Shown here one piece after another: positions 5,724-6,677 of a stretch of DNA of 6,677 nt; position 1 is the first letter of the stretch, and every line of letters starts with the position of its first letter. The DNA lies in the NCBI GenBank assembly GCA_016285215.1, contig JAEEQI010000132.1:1-6677 (forward strand). The letters are read 5' to 3'. The notes beneath the pieces are model-generated. The model was not told the DNA's origin. It saw only the letters and a list, made by a program, of their open reading frames with translations, and did not search any database. Source of the stretch: Bacteroidales bacterium (GTDB lineage Bacteria > Bacteroidota > Bacteroidia > Bacteroidales > UBA932). The translations under genes and the position numbers were made by a program.

Positions 5724-6677
5724 CTATTTCACTTTAACATACAGGACCCCGTGCGAAGGGATCATATACTGAGCCTCTGTAGGAATGTCCTTCTGGCGCC
5801 ACAGGTCCCGCACCGTTTCGGCCTCCAGGCCAATCTTGGCCAGGGCACCGGAAAGAAGGGTGGGAACCGACTGGCCATTGAGGTTGAAGATGCCCACGGC
5901 CTTGCCGCCATCGGCCAGATCGCGGCTCCAGATCTGCATTCCGTCTTCCTCCACATCCTTGTGGGCCTGCCGGCCCAGGATATCCTGGTTCACGGCATTG
6001 ACCTCATTGTTGCACAGGAGGTTGAAGGTAAAGTCATCCATCTGGGAGAGATCGCAGCCTATGAGCATATTGGCCGCCAGCAGCGACCACAGGCTGATGT
6101 GGGTGTACTGCTCGTCGGGGGTCAGGCGGCTGTCGCGGAGGTTGTTGCTCCAGCCCACCTTGCCCACCACCAGCATATCAGGGTCGTTCCAATGGCCCGG
6201 TCCCGCATAGGGATGCAGGCCCACCTGCTGTTTAAAGCCGATGGTGTAAAGCGACTCCCAGGTATCAGTGATGTCTCCGGTAGTACGCCAGGAATTGGCG
6301 TCGATGAAGGCGCCCCATTCCCATACCCGGGCATTGCCATACTGGCACAGGGAATAGAAGATGTCCCGGGGCTGTTCCCGCAGGTACTGCTGCATCTTCA
6401 AATAAGGCCGGATATTAGCGGCCACGGAATGGTCCGTGCTGGCATTGAACACCTTGGAATACCCGCACCAGTCATACTTGAGGTAATCCACGCCCCAGGA
6501 GGCCCAGGTCTGGGCGTCCTGCAGTTCGTGGTCCAACGTGCCCAGATAGCCGCCACAAGTGCGGTCTCCAGGACTGGAATAGATGCCCAGTTTGAGACCG
6601 TTGCCGTGCAGCCAGTCTCCCAGCGCCTTCATATCCGGGAATTTCTCATTGGGCGAGATGGTGCCGTCGGGATTGCG
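5724..6677 (-). CDS. GH27 alpha-galactosidase, C-terminal 317 residues (5' end outside the window)
   Basis: The frame is open to the right edge (the ATG at 6632 is an internal methionine), and the 15 residues before it, RNPDGTISPNEKFPD, already match GH27 sequences upstream of the MKALGDWLHGNGLKLGIYSS segment. GH27 enzymes are retaining exo-alpha-galactosidases; some members act on alpha-GalNAc or beta-L-arabinopyranose instead. In visible-fragment numbering, Asp69 in YLKYDWC is the nucleophile (codon 6471-6473) and Asp135 in WRTTGDI is the acid/base. Further family motifs are SLCQYGNARVWEWG, GHWNDPDMLVVG and EVNAVNQDILGRQ. After the TIM barrel comes the usual small C-terminal beta-sandwich (about the last 90 residues), ending IPSHGVLYVKVK. 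The region that would show a signal peptide and the substrate-reading N-terminal loop is missing. It is the first visible gene of the run and lies 2 bases upstream of the GH78 gene. Alpha-galactosidase is the likeliest activity. Confidence 0.93.
   Translation of the reverse strand, partial: RNPDGTISPNEKFPDMKALGDWLHGNGLKLGIYSSPGDRTCGGYLGTLDHELQDAQTWASWGVDYLKYDWCGYSKVFNASTDHSVAANIRPYLKMQQYLREQPRDIFYSLCQYGNARVWEWGAFIDANSWRTTGDITDTWESLYTIGFKQQVGLHPYAGPGHWNDPDMLVVGKVGWSNNLRDSRLTPDEQYTHISLWSLLAANMLIGCDLSQMDDFTFNLLCNNEVNAVNQDILGRQAHKDVEEDGMQIWSRDLADGGKAVGIFNLNGQSVPTLLSGALAKIGLEAETVRDLWRQKDIPTEAQYMIPSHGVLYVKVK

Larger units (their letters stand above)
474..6677 (-). other. Tightly packed operon of exo-glycosidases (PUL fragment)
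   Basis: The GH27, GH78 and GH92 genes are separated by only 2 bases (5722-5723) and 4 bases (3303-3306), leaving no room for internal promoters or terminators in the gaps. This supports a single transcript reading leftwards. A GH2 gene follows after 60 bases in the same direction. Serial exo-glycosidases carrying lipoprotein signals are typical of Bacteroidota polysaccharide utilisation loci. The defining SusC/SusD transport pair and a regulator are not in the window, so calling it a PUL is inference from gene content. Confidence 0.8.

Noticed and set aside
3955..5772. A 605-residue plus-strand open frame opposite the GH78 gene
   Set aside because: It is codon-aligned with a clear GH78 gene and its translation has no recognisable domain or signal. 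It is explained by the absence of TTA, CTA and TCA codons in the sense gene.
5724..6632. ATG at 6632 as the start of the GH27 gene
   Set aside because: The frame stays open to the right edge and the 15 residues upstream (RNPDGTISPNEKFPD) match conserved GH27 sequence, so this Met is internal and the gene is cut by the window edge.

Overview
The window looks like a piece of a polysaccharide utilisation locus (PUL) from a member of the Bacteroidota, probably a Bacteroidales-type gut or host-associated bacterium with a fairly GC-rich genome. The evidence is fourfold: (i) an unbroken series of exo-acting glycoside hydrolases; (ii) lipoprotein signal peptides on all three genes whose starts are visible; (iii) weak or absent Shine-Dalgarno sequences; and (iv) a good match to the Bacteroidota promoter pattern (TTTG, 20 bases, TAnnTTT) in the only sizeable intergenic gap. 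The genus cannot be fixed from this sequence.

All four genes lie on the minus strand, so transcription runs from right to left. In that order they are: the 3' part of a GH27 alpha-galactosidase (5724 to the right edge); a complete GH78 alpha-L-rhamnosidase lipoprotein (3307-5721); a complete GH92 exo-alpha-mannosidase lipoprotein with an added chitobiase-C-like domain and a C-terminal PA14 domain (474-3302); and the first 137 residues of a GH2 lipoprotein (1-413). Gaps are 2, 4 and 60 bases. The first three genes are therefore almost certainly one transcript. The GH2 gene may be read through, started from its own promoter, or both. No stretch over 300 bases lacks a gene, and I see no RNA genes, mobile elements, CRISPR arrays or long repeats.

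Together the enzymes could trim alpha-galactose, alpha-L-rhamnose, alpha-mannose and one beta-linked (or GH2-type) sugar from the non-reducing ends of one complex heteroglycan or its oligosaccharides. The three visible lipoprotein leaders lack a clear acidic export run just after the lipidated cysteine, which suggests they face the periplasm, where imported oligosaccharides would be finished. No SusC/SusD pair, regulator or endo-acting enzyme is in the window; these would have to lie outside it.

The most notable points are the three-domain mannosidase, changes in otherwise conserved active-site motifs of the GH92 and GH78 enzymes, and the sugar combination (Gal, Rha, Man). That combination resembles the alpha-Man/alpha-Rha/alpha-Gal repeat of some enterobacterial O-antigens as well as some plant gums. 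This substrate idea is inference only. I see no evidence of a wholly new system; this is a well-formed carbohydrate-degradation operon with some unusual details.
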